A stretch of DNA of 64,000 bases, from NCBI RefSeq assembly GCF_000422665.1, contig NZ_AUGM01000007.1:186001-250000 (forward strand), in the 5' to 3' direction. The notes beneath the pieces were generated by a model that was not told where the DNA came from, searched no databases, and worked only from the letters and a program-made list of their open reading frames with translations. Below, piece after piece: positions 8,373 through 15,306 of this stretch. Source of the stretch: Ferrimonas senticii DSM 18821. Its GTDB lineage: Bacteria > Pseudomonadota > Gammaproteobacteria > Enterobacterales > Shewanellaceae. Position 1 is the stretch's first letter. Each line of letters opens with the position of its first letter. The position numbers and the translations under genes were made by a program.

Positions 8373-11141
8373 TTAAAATTCAACGCGTTGTGGTTCGGTC
8401 AAATAGCGTTCGGCGGCAATGCCATCTTCGCTGGCAACCACCCATTCAATCGCCGTGGGCGATACAATTCGCAGATATACCAAAGCGTTTTCATTAATAT
8501 GATCGATCCGCACCACCTGCTTTTTAACGCTGCTGTCGTTAATCGGCAGTTGATTGGTGCTAGATAGCGGCTGCTCGGTGTAGTAGATCTCAAACTTGTG
8601 GTAACCGGCATCGATAAAATCGATCCACTGGCCAAAGGCGGTTTCCCGATTTATTAGCGCTTTAAACTGGCCTCGGCGGTTTTCGCCCAAGTAATAGCGG
8701 AAGCGGATCTCATCGTCTTGGACGTTATGATCCACCACTTTAATCCGGCCGCCTTGGCGTGATTCGATTAGACCGAACGCTACCCCTGTTTTGCCGGTAG
8801 GTCGTTCAATATCGTTGGCATCGCTGCCCAGAGGGGCAAACAGTTCAAAACAATGCTGTTCTCCGCTTAGCCCCATCTGCTGCTCTTGCTGCTGAATGTG
8901 CTTAGCAAACAGCTCCGTTACAAATTTGCTGCGGCTCGAATTACCAGCCAAGAAGATCTTAATGTCGGTAATGTCCTGCAGCGAATGCTGCTGGCTAAAG
9001 GCCAAACGCAAGGCATTAAAGAAGTTGGCGACGCCGCGTTCGATGCGATCCCGCAGCAGTTGTTCTAGTTGCTCGGCATCAATATCCAGTTCGACATTGG
9101 AATGAACGGTGCCATTAACGTCCGTCAGGTTTAAGCCAATCACCCCGGAATTAAAATCAACCGCTTGTCCTTCCCAGAATGGCCGCAGCAGCTCGCACAG
9201 TGCTTTGGTATTGGTCTTGGCTTCTTGTGAATGGGCCAGCAACTGTTCGCTGCCAGCAAAGGCGTCCCGTTCTGGGTGACGCTCAAATTGAATGCCTTTG
9301 GCCAGCAAGGTCGCCGAATTTTGCTTAAACAGATCAAACGCCATCAGTTCCAGTAGGTTTTCGCCACCCAAGAAGCGATCACCACCAGCGCCAAAGTGTT
9401 CAATCACAAAATCAAAGCGGCGCTCTTTGGCCCCTTGAGCTTCACGGTAGATACCAAAATCAAAGTCAGTGGTACCGCCACCAAAATCAAACACGCCATA
9501 GAAAATCCGCTGATCATCGTGCGGGGCGAACTGGTACTGCTGCAGCGCTACCAAGGCATAGGCCGCCGGTTCACTGGCACCTTGGGTTACCGACAACTGG
9601 CTGATGCTGTCGGCATCCAATTGCGGCGGCAGCGATTTTTTCAAGCCACGTTCAAAGCAGGCCAAAATCCGTTCACGGATCGCCAGTTCATAGGTCACCG
9701 GGAACGACAGAATGTAATCCAGGAAGATGCCGTTATTCTGGTTATTGATGTACAGACCTAAGTAATAGGCGTATATCTCCAGCGGATTAAACTGATCGTC
9801 GCTCATCTCTAAGAACGGCGGCAGATCAATCACTGTGGCCTGTTGATCAACAATTTTAAGACGGCGATTCTTATCCCCAGCCCACTGTTTTAGTTCGTCC
9901 AAAAAGGTATTGAACTGGCTCGATGGACTACCCAACAAGGCGCTGTGGGCGGTATGTGAAATGGTTAACTGTTGCCATTGGGTATGCGGTCGAAAATCGC
10001 TTTGCTGGTATTGCTCGATAAACTCGGCCAACTGGCAAAACTGCATAATGGTGGGGTTTTCGTAATGGGATGCCGCCACCGCTTTAGTCAGATCGCCGGT
10101 ACCAATCCGCATCGGGTGAATATTGACGTTATCTTTTTGATAAACCACTACGGTACTTTTGGTGCCAAAGTCGATGCCCACCACACCATTATTAATGCTG
10201 GATTTGGGATCGCGGGCCACCAAGGGTTTTGTTAAGTCAATGCTGACCCATTCCTCGGCGTGATGGTCCGACTCAGGCTGCGGCCACAATGCCCAATGAC
10301 CCTGTTCGGTATCCTGCAGCATTTTGCTGTGGTAAGGGGTGAGGTCGGCACGCCACTTATCCACCTGCAACAGCGCTTTTTCGGTATTAACCAAATTTTG
10401 GCTGTTAACCAACGCAGTGACAATTCGCTGCGCATCTGGATATTCGCTGTAATATTCCTCTTGGATTATCTCCATCAGGGTTTCATAATCTAAGTTCGAA
10501 CTGAGTGATTTTGGATAAAAACCTTTTTTAAGTAGCTCAATAAATAAATGTTTCGGATGATTACACGAGTGCATATTTAAATAAGGAATTACAAATCCAT
10601 AACTAACTGAGCGATAGCTACTATCATTGTAGTTTTTAGCAAAAACGTGCTCATCACCATCCCAATATAATAAGTAAGAATCTACATGTGGACGTAAGTA
10701 TGACAGTTCAAATGGTGCACTTGGAATTCGATACAAATGTCGCATTGTTGCTTCATTAGCAACTACCCAGTGATTCAATGACTCTAAAAGTAATGCATTT
10801 ATCTGTTTATTAACTTCAACAACTGCTGCGCCAGAGTCAAACCTTCCGCAACCATCATCTATTATCCAAACCCCTTGGGCTTTCTTATCAACATAACGAT
10901 TCTCGGTTAGTACTACCCAGCGCTCCGCCGCCAGTTCCTCAGTCACTTGCTGATAAGTGCTGTGCAACAACTGCAACAACGGGCTCGGTTGAGCAACAGT
11001 GGTATCATCAACAAAGGCTTTAATATCACGGGCAATCGATTTTTTGGCGATATCAGCGCGTTGTTGTTCATCGATACCAAGCTGCCATTGTTCAGCTAAC
11101 CCTTTGGGCAAGCACCATTTATTTACAAGTTGGGTGGTCAT
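8373..11141 (-). CDS. Hsp70-type ATPase with ~315-residue N-terminal extension
   Basis: The 922-residue protein carries an Hsp70/actin-fold nucleotide-binding domain at about residues 318-790. Visible motifs are phosphate-1 VGIDFGTKST (321-330), the EPAAYAL segment (524-530), phosphate-2 FDFGGGTTDF (551-560), GGDRFLGGEN (587-594) and the adenosine motif IFLAGNSSRSKF (729-740). A ~130-residue beta-rich tail follows, without the EEVD end of DnaK. The first ~315 residues match no domain I recognise. The stretch coding for about residues 80-235 is visibly richer in A+T than its surroundings. This is the first gene of the six-gene cluster. A GrpE-like partner is encoded last in the cluster; no J-domain protein is seen. 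Client and role are unknown. Confidence 0.85.
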   Translation of the reverse strand: MTTQLVNKWCLPKGLAEQWQLGIDEQQRADIAKKSIARDIKAFVDDTTVAQPSPLLQLLHSTYQQVTEELAAERWVVLTENRYVDKKAQGVWIIDDGCGRFDSGAAVVEVNKQINALLLESLNHWVVANEATMRHLYRIPSAPFELSYLRPHVDSYLLYWDGDEHVFAKNYNDSSYRSVSYGFVIPYLNMHSCNHPKHLFIELLKKGFYPKSLSSNLDYETLMEIIQEEYYSEYPDAQRIVTALVNSQNLVNTEKALLQVDKWRADLTPYHSKMLQDTEQGHWALWPQPESDHHAEEWVSIDLTKPLVARDPKSSINNGVVGIDFGTKSTVVVYQKDNVNIHPMRIGTGDLTKAVAASHYENPTIMQFCQLAEFIEQYQQSDFRPHTQWQQLTISHTAHSALLGSPSSQFNTFLDELKQWAGDKNRRLKIVDQQATVIDLPPFLEMSDDQFNPLEIYAYYLGLYINNQNNGIFLDYILSFPVTYELAIRERILACFERGLKKSLPPQLDADSISQLSVTQGASEPAAYALVALQQYQFAPHDDQRIFYGVFDFGGGTTDFDFGIYREAQGAKERRFDFVIEHFGAGGDRFLGGENLLELMAFDLFKQNSATLLAKGIQFERHPERDAFAGSEQLLAHSQEAKTNTKALCELLRPFWEGQAVDFNSGVIGLNLTDVNGTVHSNVELDIDAEQLEQLLRDRIERGVANFFNALRLAFSQQHSLQDITDIKIFLAGNSSRSKFVTELFAKHIQQQEQQMGLSGEQHCFELFAPLGSDANDIERPTGKTGVAFGLIESRQGGRIKVVDHNVQDDEIRFRYYLGENRRGQFKALINRETAFGQWIDFIDAGYHKFEIYYTEQPLSSTNQLPINDSSVKKQVVRIDHINENALVYLRIVSPTAIEWVVASEDGIAAERYLTEPQRVEF

Positions 11142-11169
11142 TTACTGCTCTATTACAATGAGGTTTAGT

Positions 11170-11199
11170 TATTTAATTAAATACACTTAATTGTAAGTG
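11170..11199. promoter_or_regulatory. Two adjacent palindromes upstream of the Hsp70-like gene
   Basis: The perfect 14-bp palindrome TATTTAATTAAATA (11170-11183) touches the dyad CACTTA-ATTG-TAAGTG (11184-11199), 29-58 bp before the Hsp70-like start codon. This AT-rich block is the likely promoter/operator of the cluster. Further upstream on the minus strand a TTGACG hexamer lies 17 bp before TTTATT, a possible sigma-70 pair. No sigma-32-like box is seen. Any regulator binding here is not encoded in the cluster. Confidence 0.45.
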
Positions 11200-11290
11200 G
11201 AATGCCAGATGCTGCTTTAACTTAAGAATAAAAATGCGAAATGCGACGACGTCAAATCGCTAACAACTGCAGCCGAATAACATTCTCTGG

Positions 11291-11318
11291 CGAATTCACA
11301 TTTTTAATGTGTAATTCG
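11291..11318 (-). terminator. Weak hairpin after the 120-aa membrane protein gene
   Basis: CGAATT/AATTCG and ACAT/ATGT form an interrupted stem just past the stop of the minus-strand membrane protein gene. There is no clear U-run on the minus strand, so terminator activity is uncertain. Confidence 0.3.
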
Positions 11319-11325
11319 ACAAGGA

Positions 11326-11688
11326 TTACTGCAGTTGTTTTTCAAACCAAGGAAGCAGTAGCTGTAGTAATTGCTTGCTCGCATATAAAACAAGTACAGC
11401 CAAAATAACGCCATAGCCAACATGATGACTATTTTTAACGCAGGCGACGACCACGACTAGCAACACCTCAATCGCATGCAATCCGGTCATCGCGGCAAAA
11501 AACTTAGCCCGAAGGTGATTATGATTTGCCTGTGCTTGCCGGTGCAGTTGATAGCAGATGACAAATATCGAGGTTGCCATCACTACTAACATCGCCGGCG
11601 GCGATACATAACGTAAAGCGCACAGCAAGCCGGCATAGGCCGCGATCAACGCCACAACAGCAATCGGCAATCCATTCACTCTATCCAC
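11326..11688 (-). CDS. Small multi-span membrane protein, unknown function
   Basis: The 120-residue protein has about four hydrophobic segments: residues ~7-25, ~32-48, ~70-86 and ~90-110. A positively charged loop (HRQAQANHNHLRAK) lies between the second and third. It ends in WFEKQLQ. I recognise no family. It stands alone upstream of the Hsp70/HerA cluster on the same strand, separated by 184 bp with its own weak hairpin, so co-transcription is unlikely but not excluded. Confidence 0.7.
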   Translation of the reverse strand: MDRVNGLPIAVVALIAAYAGLLCALRYVSPPAMLVVMATSIFVICYQLHRQAQANHNHLRAKFFAAMTGLHAIEVLLVVVVACVKNSHHVGYGVILAVLVLYASKQLLQLLLPWFEKQLQ

Positions 11689-11829
11689 CTATGATTAATT
11701 TCATCTTCAGTCCGTTCGCCATCATCTGGCTCGGAAGATAATAGGTAGCTTTTAAGGACATGTCGTCACTGGCTACTTATACATGTCAATTAATCAAGCA
11801 CAACCAGTGGATATAACTCGGCTACAAAC

Positions 11830-11860
11830 AAAACGGGCGCTCAATGAGCGCCCGTTTTTT
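11830..11860. terminator. Strong bidirectional terminator, twin of the one at 2650
   Basis: The stem ACGGGCGCTC/GAGCGCCCGT with flanking A and T runs lies just after the stop of the DUF308-like gene (minus strand). Its T6 run is on the plus strand, and the minus side reads TTTTGTTTG. The stem is identical to the purD terminator, with the loop inverted (CAATG against CATTG). Confidence 0.85.
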
Positions 11861-11877
11861 ATATCCGTAAAATCGGA

Positions 11878-12390
11878 TTATGGCTGTGCCACCGAGGCGT
11901 TGTGTTTCGCCTGCTCGGTTGCTTTAGCATTAAAATACAGCCCTATCAGCATCAGTTTCAAACCAACGGCCACGGCGATGATGGTGGCGGTTGCATCGCC
12001 CCACTGCCACAAGGTGAGCAGCCCTAACAGGATGGTAACCACCCCATTAAGCTTGCTCCAACCAGTTTGCACCACAGCTTGGTAAGCTTGGTAACCGCTG
12101 AAAACGAAATACAACCCCACTGCCAACGCCAAAAGCAGAATGCCATCGCCCGGCTTAACCAATAGGTTACCACCCATCAACAGTGCCAAGATGCCGCCGA
12201 TGATCCCCAGTGGTTTTTTCGAGGTGAACATGAAAAACGCCCCGACGACCAAAATCACCAATGCAAACAATCGCTCCAGCAACCAAGCACTGCTTTCGGT
12301 AAACAGTAACGACAGCGCCCCCACTACGATCAGCGCGATCCCCCAGATACGATCGCCGCTCTCATCCTTTTGCCCAGTGGCTAGGTTCAT
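11878..12390 (-). CDS. HdeD/DUF308-like integral membrane protein
   Basis: The 170-residue protein has six predicted hydrophobic segments in three pairs, typical of the HdeD/DUF308 family: WGIALIVVGALSLL, LFALVILVVGAFFMF, GIIGGILALLMGG, ILLLALAVGLYFVF, GVVTILLGLLTLW and IIAVAVGLKLMLIGLYF. Short glycines at the pair turns fit that family. HdeD proteins are inner-membrane proteins linked to acid or stress response in enterics; here the role is unproven. It is a single gene followed by a strong terminator. Confidence 0.8.
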   Translation of the reverse strand: MNLATGQKDESGDRIWGIALIVVGALSLLFTESSAWLLERLFALVILVVGAFFMFTSKKPLGIIGGILALLMGGNLLVKPGDGILLLALAVGLYFVFSGYQAYQAVVQTGWSKLNGVVTILLGLLTLWQWGDATATIIAVAVGLKLMLIGLYFNAKATEQAKHNASVAQP

Positions 12391-12632
12391 AACTCACTCC
12401 GATTTTATGCTCGTGGTATTCCATCTTCGCGGCACCAGCGCTTGCCCTTCAATCACTCAAACGGCGGCGGCATAGTGGCCAACAACTACTCACTTTATAC
12501 CACCTAGAACACCCTTGGCGGAATTGACCATGGCGACAAATTCGGCAATTAAGACAATCGTCTAAGCCCATTTGCAGCGGTTTGTTGATCGAGATCACCG
12601 CAGCGTATCAACAATAAATCGACCAGCGAAGC

Positions 12633-12898
12633 TAGGGCGTGTTGATGTTTGGTGTTCAGAATTTGGTCGAGGATAGCGGCTGTCAATCGAGGATTGCGAT
12701 TGAAGGCCCTCTCTTCTGAAATCAAAATCAGGGCTCTACGTCGAAATCGTATGACGAAGAGTGACAGCCGCTAGTCCGACCCTGCAAGGCGCCCCTTTGT
12801 GATCACTGGCCAGCCAAACAAACCGACCGGGTTCAATTTACTTTCAAAAGCAGCCAACAATGGGTGCAAAAATATACAACAAAGGTCGACACGCCCTA
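12633..12898. repeat. TIR element copy 1 (MITE-like)
   Basis: This is the first of three copies. It begins TAGGGCGTGTTGATGTTTGG and ends CAAAGGTCGACACGCCCTA, so the termini are inverted repeats. Inside, AGCGGCTGTCA and TGACAGCCGCT form a second 11-bp inverted repeat. This copy is about 20 bp longer than the others because of a small inserted hairpin (GCCCT...AGGGC) near 12706-12736. TA at both ends fits a TA target duplication, as made by IS630/mariner-type transposases (inference). No ORF lies inside. The rest of the 505-bp gap (12391-12632) shows nothing I can name. Confidence 0.85.
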
Positions 12899-13114
12899 AT
12901 CACCTGCGACTAACAGCGTAGCCAACTGCGCATCAACATCGGCATCCAGCTGCAAGCGATAATCCTCAACGGCATCGGCCAATACCAGTTGCCAACGATG
13001 CTCTACGGGCTTAATGGTTAACCATTCACGATAAAAGTCGCGGCAGGGAAGGTGATGCTGCAGCACCGCTGCTTGCGAATGGGTTAATTGTGGTGCCAAT
13101 GCTTTGACTGTCAT
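12896..13114 (-). CDS. Small hypothetical protein ending in the repeat element
   Basis: The ORF encodes 72 residues, soluble and acidic at the C-terminus, with no motif I recognise (LPCRDFYREWLTIKPVEHRW in the middle). Its TAG stop codon is the terminal TAG of repeat copy 1, so the insertion defines the present C-terminus. The protein may be a truncated form of a longer one. The ATG is preceded by GGGAGAGC, a usable ribosome binding site. Codon use looks coding, but no homologue is known to me, hence moderate confidence. Confidence 0.55.
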   Translation of the reverse strand: MTVKALAPQLTHSQAAVLQHHLPCRDFYREWLTIKPVEHRWQLVLADAVEDYRLQLDADVDAQLATLLVAGD

Positions 13115-13247
13115 TGCTAAGCTCTCCCTGTCGGCTAGGTCAGTTACAGTGTGGATGATTTCAGCCGATTGGTGTGATGAGCCAATGATCGTTTTATGGC
13201 ATCATTCGCCGCCGCTATTTTGGTAAAGATTAACTTTAGGAGTCAGC

Positions 13248-13493
13248 ATGGCGCTGTCACTGCAATACACCTTCAAGGGCGTAACCAAAACCATCGGTTA
13301 CGCCAACGATAAACATCAAAGCATGTTTGAGGCCGCCGCTCGCGCAGAAGGGTTAGACATCAGCAACTATCAGACCTTGGAACACCAAGTACAGATGAGC
13401 ACCCGCGATAAGAAAGCGCACCGCGACTTTCGTGATAACTACTTTAAAAACTTGGGTTTTAAAGATATCAAAGTAGTAAGAGACGAGGCTTAA
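13248..13493 (+). CDS. Conserved small protein, DUF2960-like
   Basis: This is an 81-residue basic protein beginning ALSLQYTFKGVTKTIGY and containing a RDKKAHRDFRDNYFKNLGF segment. It resembles from memory the DUF2960 proteins of Shewanella and vibrios, whose function is unknown. The start has a good TTAGGAGTC ribosome binding site. It converges with a 46-aa ORF on the other strand, with a 4-bp overlap of the ends. Confidence 0.8.
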   Translation: MALSLQYTFKGVTKTIGYANDKHQSMFEAAARAEGLDISNYQTLEHQVQMSTRDKKAHRDFRDNYFKNLGFKDIKVVRDEA

Positions 13494-13630
13494 CGCCGTT
13501 TCGCTTTACGTTTTGCCGCTTTTTTCTTAGCAAGTTTATGGCTGGTTGGGCGTTTGCGGTGCAGCAAAAACGCAATCACCGCAATGCCAATAATGATCTG
13601 CAACGCAAAGGCGATTGAAGTGGCGGTCAT
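13490..13630 (-). CDS. 46-aa single-span membrane protein with Lys/Arg-rich tail
   Basis: On the minus strand an ATG at 13630 opens a 46-codon frame. A hydrophobic segment (FALQIIIGIAVIAFLL) is followed by a very basic tail, KKKAAKRKAKRR. The arrangement, one membrane anchor plus a cationic cytoplasmic tail, is common among bacterial small proteins and could contact RNA, ribosomes or phospholipid. Its end overlaps that of the convergent small gene. The ribosome binding site is weak. I judge it real from its amino-acid pattern, not from a known homologue. Confidence 0.55.
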   Translation of the reverse strand: MTATSIAFALQIIIGIAVIAFLLHRKRPTSHKLAKKKAAKRKAKRR

Positions 13631-13752
13631 CAGCAGGTCCGTTCAATTACTGTCGTTGAACTTAGCGTGCCAAATCACTCAACTTGTTACCGACTTGTTG
13701 ATCACAAATGATCACTCACTGGCGGCAGTAATCGCTTCATCAAACAACTGCG

Positions 13753-14667
13753 CTAATATACCGAGCGGTATTGTTCGCCGGCATCGATCGCCACCGTCAG
13801 TGGCGGATCCCGCAATACTGGGCAGTTCCAAAAGGTAGAGCGCGCGCAGTAAAAGTTAACCGCGTAGTTAAAGTCGATGGTTACCCTAGGCTGCAGCCCC
13901 TGGTTAAGTTTAAGTACCAATTCACGACCGCCGCCATAGGTGGTATCGCCATTGGTTTGATCGCGAAACAGCAGCAGTAAGTGATCAAAAGGCGGCTGCG
14001 CCTGACTGTGATAGACCGGCATCGTCAATTGCTGCCCCTGCCAAGTGAAATTGACCAATCCCACTCGGTAAAATTGATTGACTAACCCCTGCACCGTTTG
14101 CAGTTTTACCGCCGCTGGCTCGGTCGCGGTAAAGTTAGCGCTAACCCGTGCTTGTGGGTTGTAGGGGTAAAATTCAAATCCTTGAAAATCCGCCAGCAGC
14201 GGATGGCGACGATCACGAATAAAGGCACGCATCTTGCCTTGATACAGTTCACCGACACTGATAAACAACTGCGGGTTTAGATCCAGCGACTGCTGATCGC
14301 GCAATTGCAGTTGGCTGTGATACCACAATACTTGGGCATGCTCGCCTTGGTGGGTTAGTGCTAAATCGGTATTTTCATTAGCCAGTTGCCAACCGATCTG
14401 ACTGGCATTAACCCGACTATCAAGCCACACCTGTTGCCCTAGGTCCAAATACACCGCATCGCGAATATTCAGAAATGATCGCTCGGGATCGGTCGCCGCC
14501 GCATTATTGTCTTGGCGCCACTTAAGCCAACGCTGCTGTGCTTGCTGTTGCTCATCCGTAAGGGTTGGTGCGCAGCCCTGCGACGCCAATAATCCAGCCA
14601 CTAAGAGGATGGCCAACAGCCGCCCTAAGGCACTTTGAAACGGCAATTTTTGGTTGCGCCACTCCAT
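13753..14667 (-). CDS. DUF1684 family lipoprotein-like protein
   Basis: From the ATG at 14667, preceded by GGAGGGG, the product is 304 residues. An N-terminal hydrophobic segment ends in LLASQGC, a plausible but non-ideal lipobox. The C-terminal half has the DUF1684 hallmarks: FRDQTNGDTTYGGGREL, then DFNYAVNFYCA, then CPV and a closing VAIDAGE. DUF1684 proteins are widespread and uncharacterised, some noted near fatty-acid genes. The protein is probably anchored in the envelope. It is divergent from the DUF4136 lipoprotein gene across a 99-bp spacer. Confidence 0.85.
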   Translation of the reverse strand: MEWRNQKLPFQSALGRLLAILLVAGLLASQGCAPTLTDEQQQAQQRWLKWRQDNNAAATDPERSFLNIRDAVYLDLGQQVWLDSRVNASQIGWQLANENTDLALTHQGEHAQVLWYHSQLQLRDQQSLDLNPQLFISVGELYQGKMRAFIRDRRHPLLADFQGFEFYPYNPQARVSANFTATEPAAVKLQTVQGLVNQFYRVGLVNFTWQGQQLTMPVYHSQAQPPFDHLLLLFRDQTNGDTTYGGGRELVLKLNQGLQPRVTIDFNYAVNFYCARSTFWNCPVLRDPPLTVAIDAGEQYRSVY

Positions 14668-14766
14668 GCGCCCCTCCAAAACGATTGATCCTGTTAAACA
14701 AAGATAACGAGCACTGACTTTAACAATCAACGATACTGAACAGATAATCGCCAATGGAGGTGTGTC

Positions 14767-15306
14767 ATGAGTTCGTTCCGCACATTGCTATGCAGCAGTT
14801 TGCTTATCGGCAGTCAGTTAGTTAGTGGCTGCGCCAGCCAATCCGGTCAAATCGATTACCAAACCGAAACCGACTTTAGCCAACTGACCAGCTTCACCGT
14901 TCGCGCCGCCGACCAGCAAGCCAGCCCGTTGATCGCCCAGCGCATTGACCAAGCGGTGACTGCCCATCTGCAGCAGCGAGGCTGGTCGACCGACACCGGC
15001 GCTGCTACCGAGCTGTTTTATCGCAGCCAAGTGGGTGAAGTAAGCAAAGAGCCGAGCTTTCGCATTGGCATCGGCGTTGGCAGCATCGGCAGTCGCGGCG
15101 GCATCAGTGGCGGTGCCAGTGTGCCCGTCGGCGAACGGGTGCAACAGCAGCTGACCATTACCCTAGATGTGGTGGCAGAAGGGAAACTGGTATGGCGCGG
15201 CGAGGATGCGATCACCTTGGCCACCGATGAATCACCGACCGAGCGCACTGCCGATATCAGCAAACTGGTCGATCAGCTGCTCAGCCAGTTTCCGCCGACA
15301 CCTTAA
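14767..15306 (+). CDS. DUF4136-like lipoprotein
   Basis: The 179-residue protein starts with a lipoprotein signal ending LVSGC, so the mature protein begins at Cys22 in an envelope membrane. The rest matches the DUF4136 layout: a DYQTETDFSQLTSF opening, RIDQAVTAHLQQRGW helix, a Gly/Ser-rich stretch (GIGVGSIGSRGGISGG), and LTITLDVVAEGKLVWRG. The function of the family is unknown. A GGAGG ribosome binding site lies 7 bp before the ATG. Its 3' end overlaps the end of hrpB by 4 bp on the other strand. Confidence 0.85.
   Translation: MSSFRTLLCSSLLIGSQLVSGCASQSGQIDYQTETDFSQLTSFTVRAADQQASPLIAQRIDQAVTAHLQQRGWSTDTGAATELFYRSQVGEVSKEPSFRIGIGVGSIGSRGGISGGASVPVGERVQQQLTITLDVVAEGKLVWRGEDAITLATDESPTERTADISKLVDQLLSQFPPTP

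Noticed and set aside
2698-11141. SrfABC-type virulence cluster, prophage or type VI secretion remnant
   Set aside because: No SrfA/SrfC-like proteins, phage structural genes, VgrG/Hcp, integrase or transposase are present; only the Hsp70 fold is shared with SrfB.
11783-12085. Plus-strand 100-aa frame across the terminator
   Set aside because: It runs through a strong hairpin and is the complement of the DUF308-like gene.
12633-12898. Copy 1 insertion hairpin as a separate mobile element
   Set aside because: The ~20-bp extra hairpin is too short and lacks duplicated flanks; it is more simply a local variation within the repeat.
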